Under the pieces are notes generated by a model that worked only from the letters and a program-made list of their open reading frames with translations, did not search any database and was not told where the DNA came from. Made by a program: the position numbers and the translations under genes. A stretch of 64,000 bases of DNA from Gordionus sp. m RMFG-2023 (lineage: Eukaryota > Nematomorpha > Gordioida > Chordodea > Parachordodidae), in assembly GCF_954871325.1 (NCBI RefSeq), contig NC_088777.1, forward strand, positions 1,550,001 through 1,614,000, given 5' to 3'. Shown here piece by piece: positions 60,170 to 64,000 of this stretch (position 1 is the stretch's first letter; each line of letters opens with the position of its first letter).

Positions 60170-60540
60170 TAGATATATCGGCCCGAAATTTATTTAAAAA
60201 ATATTAGGCCCAACCCGGCTCGACCCGGCTCGACCCGGCCCAACCCGGCTCGACCCGGCTCGAACCCGATTTTTTTGAAATCTTTCAAATTTTAATCAAA
60301 GTTATTGCCGACTGAAAATGATTCAAATTTGATGCCCCCTAAAACATAAGAAAATTGAGAACAAAAGTTAGATATTTTAGAAGAAGTTTTGAAAATTTCT
60401 TTCCTACAAGCTTCTTCTCCTCTTAAAATGTTTGGGCCGTGAAGATTGGGCTCCAGATCTAAGAAGAAGAAGAAAAAAATTAGGACTGAGCTATGGGGAA
60501 GCTCGGGCCTCATAAAAATTGATTTTGCAGGTCTCTAGTC
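60170..60540. repeat. Family D GC-rich repeat
   Basis: Direct 'cccggctcgacccggctcga' repeats are followed by AT-rich filler and the inverted end 'ttgcaggtctctagt', matching family D termini. Confidence 0.55.
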
Positions 60541-60574
60541 GCGGGGTATTAAGTAATTTAGCGGAAACCGATAT

Positions 60575-61915
60575 TGCGCTAGGGTACGAAGAAATGCTTT
60601 AAAGACCTGATATTTCTGGTTTATACTCCATCACGTGTTACAGTAACCCAGGAACCTAACCCCGTAAAGCGAAAATAAGTTCTCCACACATTTATAATTT
60701 ATATAATTAATTACTTTTTGCAGATATTGCAAAATAGGGTATGAAGAAATTCTTAAAGACCTAATATTTCTGGATTATACTCCATCACGTGTTACAGTAA
60801 CCTAGGAACCTAACCCCGTGAAGCGAAATTCAGTTCCATACATTATATTTTATAATTAATATTGCACTAGGGTATGAAGAAATGCTCAAATACCTAATAT
60901 TTCTGGATTATACTCCATCACGTGTTACAGTAACCTAGGAACCTATCTCCGTGAAGCAAAATTCAGCTCCATACATTTTATTTTATAATTAATATTGCAC
61001 TATGGTATGAAGAAATGCTTAAATACCTAATATTTCTGGATTATACTCCATCACGTGTTACAGTAACCTAGGAACCTAACTCCGTGAAGCAAAATTCAGC
61101 TCCATACATTTTATTTTATAATTAATATTGCACTAGGGTATGAAGAAATGCTCAAATACCTAATATTTCTGGATTATACTCCATCACGTGTTACAGTAAC
61201 CTAGGAACCTAACTCCGTGAAGCAAAATTCAGCTCCATACATTTTATTTTATAATTAATATTGCACTATGGTATGAAGAAATGCTTAAATACCTAATATT
61301 TCTGGATTATACTCCATCACGTGTTACAGTAACCTAGGAACCTAACTCCCGTGAAGCAAAATTCAGCTCCATACATTTTATTTTATAATTAATATTGCAC
61401 TAGGGTATGAAGAAATGCTCAAATACCTAATATTTCTGGATTATACTCCTTCACGTGTTACAGTAACCTAGGAACCTAACCCCGTGAAGCGAAATTCAGT
61501 TCCATACATTATATTTTATAATTAATATTGCACTAGGGTATGAAGAAATGCTCAAATACCTAATATTTCTGGATTATACTCCATCACGTGTTACAGTAAC
61601 CTAGGAACCTATCTCCGTGAAGCAAAATTCAGCTCCATACATTTTATTTTATAATTAATATTGCACTATGGTATGAAGAAATGCTTAAATACCTAATATT
61701 TCTGGATTATACTCCATCACGTGTTACAGTAACCTAGGAACCTAACCCCGTGAAGCGAAATTCAGTTCCATACATTTTTATTTATTATTAATTACTTTTT
61801 GCAGATATTGCGGGTATGAAGAAATGCTTAAAATACCTAACATTTCTGGATTTTACTACATCACGTGTTACAGTAACCTAGGAACCTAACTCCCTGAAGC
61901 GAAATACATTTTTAT
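60575..61915 (+). repeat. Satellite array, about 133-bp unit, ten copies, dimeric organisation
   Basis: Ten units carry the core TCACGTGTTACAGTAACC, starting near 60631, 60784, 60918, 61051, 61184, 61316, 61451, 61584, 61717 and 61861. Central units alternate between 'actagggtatgaag' and 'actatggtatgaag' types (A-B-A-B-A-A-B), implying amplification of about 266-bp dimers. The outer units are more diverged. The unit contains three adjacent palindromic motifs: CACGTG, GTTAC-A-GTAAC and CCTAGG. There is no coding frame. Confidence 0.95.
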
Positions 61916-62135
61916 TTTTTGATTAACTCTTTTTGCAAGATCACTGTTAAGTAAGTATATATAACTGCTGTTTGTAAATGATTTTGTCACCATTTAAATT
62001 TAAACATTAAACTTTTTGTAAATTTATTTTAATGATTGTTTTTTATTAACTTTGGCTTCCAAAATAAAAAACAATCTGTTTTTTAATCTGTTTTTTAATC
62101 TTAAATCGATTTACTTTCCCATTTAGAATTTGTTG

Positions 62136-62366
<231 letters not shown>

Positions 62367-62712
62367 AGCATTTCTATCAGTAGTATCGTTATGTTCGCGT
62401 GTCTTTATCCCAAATTCCAATAAAGCTTAGCCATTAATCTCAGCCGAGTTTAACTTAAACTTACTTTGTCAGAGTCATTTTTTGGGGGGAATTGGTCAAA
62501 ATTAGGCGATTTAAACGACACCTAAAAAGGTAATTGTTCTTCTGAAGATATTTTTGAGAATGCTAAAGACAGATCAGGAAAAAAAAATAAATTTTGGAAA
62601 AAACGGAAGAGGAAAAATAATGCCCGAATGATTCTTCGAAAATAAATTTAACCGGAAATTGATTTAATCGAAATTTTTTTAAAATTATTTTTTATTCGAC
62701 GATGTTTCACGA

Positions 62713-63332
62713 TTTTAGCCGATTTTTTAAAAAACGGCAAACTCAAGATTTTTAGTCACGGAAAAAATATTGCCCAAGGCCTCGAGATTGCGCTGATAGA
62801 TGTCCAAATCGGATGGGAAGAGGAGAGGAGAGGAGAGGAGAGGAGAGGAGAGGAGAGGAGAGGAGAGGAGAGGAGAGGAGAGGAGAGGAGAGGAGAGGAG
62901 AGGAGAGGAGAGGAGAGGAGAGGAGAGGAGAGGAGAGGAGAGGAGAGGAGAGGAGAGGAGAGGAGAGGAGAGGAGAGGAGAGGAGAGGAGAGGAGAGGAG
63001 AGGAGAGGAGAGGAGAGGAGAGGAGAGGAGAGAAGAGAAGAGAAGAGAAGAGAAGAGAAGAGAAGAAGAGAAGAGAAGAGAAGAGAAGAGAAGAGAAGAG
63101 AAGAGAAGAGAAGAGAAGAGAGAGAAGAGAAGAGAAGAGAAGAGAGAGAAGAAGAGAAGAGAAGAGAGAGAAGAGAAGAGAAGAGAAGAGAGAGAGAAGA
63201 GAGAAGAAAGATGCCATTCTACGAGCAAAATCTTTAGGTTTGAGTTCTTTTCTTTTTGGATAAAATATTTAGTCAGCGGGGCTTTTTTTTAAAAAATCGA
63301 TTCAAATTGAGCAGTTTATAACAAACACTAGG
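62713..63332. repeat. Family A hAT MITE split by a large pentanucleotide array
   Basis: The left half ('ttttagccgattttttaaaa', 'aaggcctcgagattgcgctg', 'atagatgtccaaat') and right half ('attctacgagcaaaatcttt', 'taaaatatttagtcagcg', 'caaacactagg') flank the array at 62815-63211. Confidence 0.7.
62815..63211 (+). repeat. (AGGAG)n to (AGAAG)n array, 397-base homopurine tract
   Basis: The first 215 bases are AGGAG units. From about 63030 the unit becomes AGAAG with irregularities. No pyrimidine interrupts the plus strand from 62815 to 63211. Confidence 0.97.
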
Positions 63333-63534
63333 ATTTTCATTTTCTCCATTTTATAATCTTTTATAATTTTTAAAGATCTTTTTTTCCTCGGGGAATTATT
63401 TTCCTAGATTAATAAAAAAAATCTTCTTATTCCGAGTTGATTTTTTTTTGTTCAAAGTGTTGACCAATAAAAAAAAATAGACTTAAATCTTACAAACATA
63501 TTATACGAATGAATAATATGTTTTACCCCCAACC

Positions 63535-63648
63535 TTAAAAGGTGGGTGATATATCCTCGAGCGGGGCGTGAGCGGAACCGAACACGCTAGCGTCTCCTCC
63601 CTTTAGGGAGTCTATCGTGGCAGAATTTTTGCTCAATAAATCATCCAT
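63535..63648 (-). CDS. Possible small gene or first exon, 37 codons
   Basis: ATG at 63648 in a favourable context (accaaaATGG) opens MDDLLSKNSATIDSLKGGD and continues through ASVFGSAHAPLEDISPTF to TAA at 63535-63537. The GC content and codon variety are well above the flanking AT-rich DNA, as seen for real exons in this window. It may be a first exon that splices before the stop. I do not recognise it and see no further exon. Confidence 0.35.
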   Translation of the reverse strand: MDDLLSKNSATIDSLKGGDASVFGSAHAPLEDISPTF

Positions 63649-63654
63649 TTTGGT

Positions 63655-64000
63655 AAAGGGTGGGAAGATATATCCTAATACTAGTGTTTGTTTTGACCAA
63701 AAAAAAAATAGACCAATAGAAATGAGAAGTAAAAAAATAAGTGTTTTTATTGGTCACTTTCCGATTGATAATCGAATCGATATCTGAGAGTAGTTTTAAA
63801 AAAAAAATTTTGATTGACATGTTTAACAAAATATACGAAATTATATCAAAAGTCTGCAACCCCTGCCACACCCTTAGCGGGTTTAAGGACATGCGCAGAA
63901 GCCAATTTATATTTATAAATGCAAAAAATTAATATATATGCCTGACACTTAGCACTTTTCTTCTTCTTCTGTCCCCCAATAACCAAACTTCAGAGTCCTC
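63655..64000. other. Right edge, nothing assigned
   Basis: An AT-rich segment. Short frames on both strands (63641-63932) lack coding features. Confidence 0.4.

Noticed and set aside
60575-61915. A CRISPR-like pattern of repeats
   Set aside because: The units are contiguous satellite copies without variable spacers, in an intron-bearing animal genome.
62752-63292. Frames of 145-159 codons reading EERRGEERRGE or SSPLLSSPLL
   Set aside because: They are translations of the (AGGAG)n array; the length is due to the repeat.

Overview
The window is a stretch of a very AT-rich animal (invertebrate metazoan) nuclear genome. The evidence is spliced genes for metazoan or eukaryotic proteins (PFAS, a C3G/RAPGEF1-type Rap exchange factor, and the chaperonin subunit CCT7), small AT-rich introns, many hAT-type DNA transposon derivatives, a LINE remnant, and long tetra- and pentanucleotide microsatellites. 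The standard genetic code fits: the three gene models end in TAA, TAG and TGA. I cannot name the species. A free-standing de novo purine enzyme argues weakly against a strongly reduced parasite.

Layout. 151-1343 (+): the last three exons of PFAS, whose 5' part lies off the left edge. 1344-17597: mostly gene-poor DNA filled with hAT-like MITEs, a GC-rich 'CCCGGCCC' repeat family, short tandem repeats and a 0.73-kb terminal-inverted-repeat element; one probable terminal exon of an unknown gene lies at about 10.55 kb. 17598-29718 (+): a C3G/RAPGEF1 homologue in 16 coding exons, about 1645 codons, with MITEs and a GATA microsatellite in its introns. 31580-36090: a 4.5-kb element with hAT-like ends, packed with about 14 copies of an approximately 150-bp repeat and one unexplained reading frame. 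36358-39928 (-): CCT7 in 13 coding exons, the first of which contributes only the ATG. 41.0-43.75 kb: a decayed hAT transposon. 44.2-44.8 kb (-): a truncated LINE. 45.5-53.7 kb: MITEs, microsatellites, an exon-like segment duplicated in tandem, and a minus-strand coiled-coil gene that I do not recognise (49452-53662). 54-64 kb: more MITEs, a BTB/POZ-domain gene starting at 58955 (+), a 133-bp satellite array (60.57-61.9 kb), two long purine/pyrimidine tracts, and a short conserved-looking minus-strand frame at 63.6 kb.

The identified genes are housekeeping or signalling genes with no shared pathway: purine synthesis, Rap activation, tubulin/actin folding. They do not form an operon or cluster. 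Exon boundaries were derived by hand from reading-frame phase, GT/AG dinucleotides and remembered family sequence. They are solid for PFAS, RAPGEF1 and CCT7, and tentative elsewhere.

The least ordinary things here are the degenerate splice donors (no GTAAG/GTGAG among 29 donors), the start-codon-only exon of CCT7, the 4.5-kb repeat-filled hAT-like element, a MITE family in which microsatellites have expanded inside at least two copies, and the satellite whose unit carries three adjacent palindromes.
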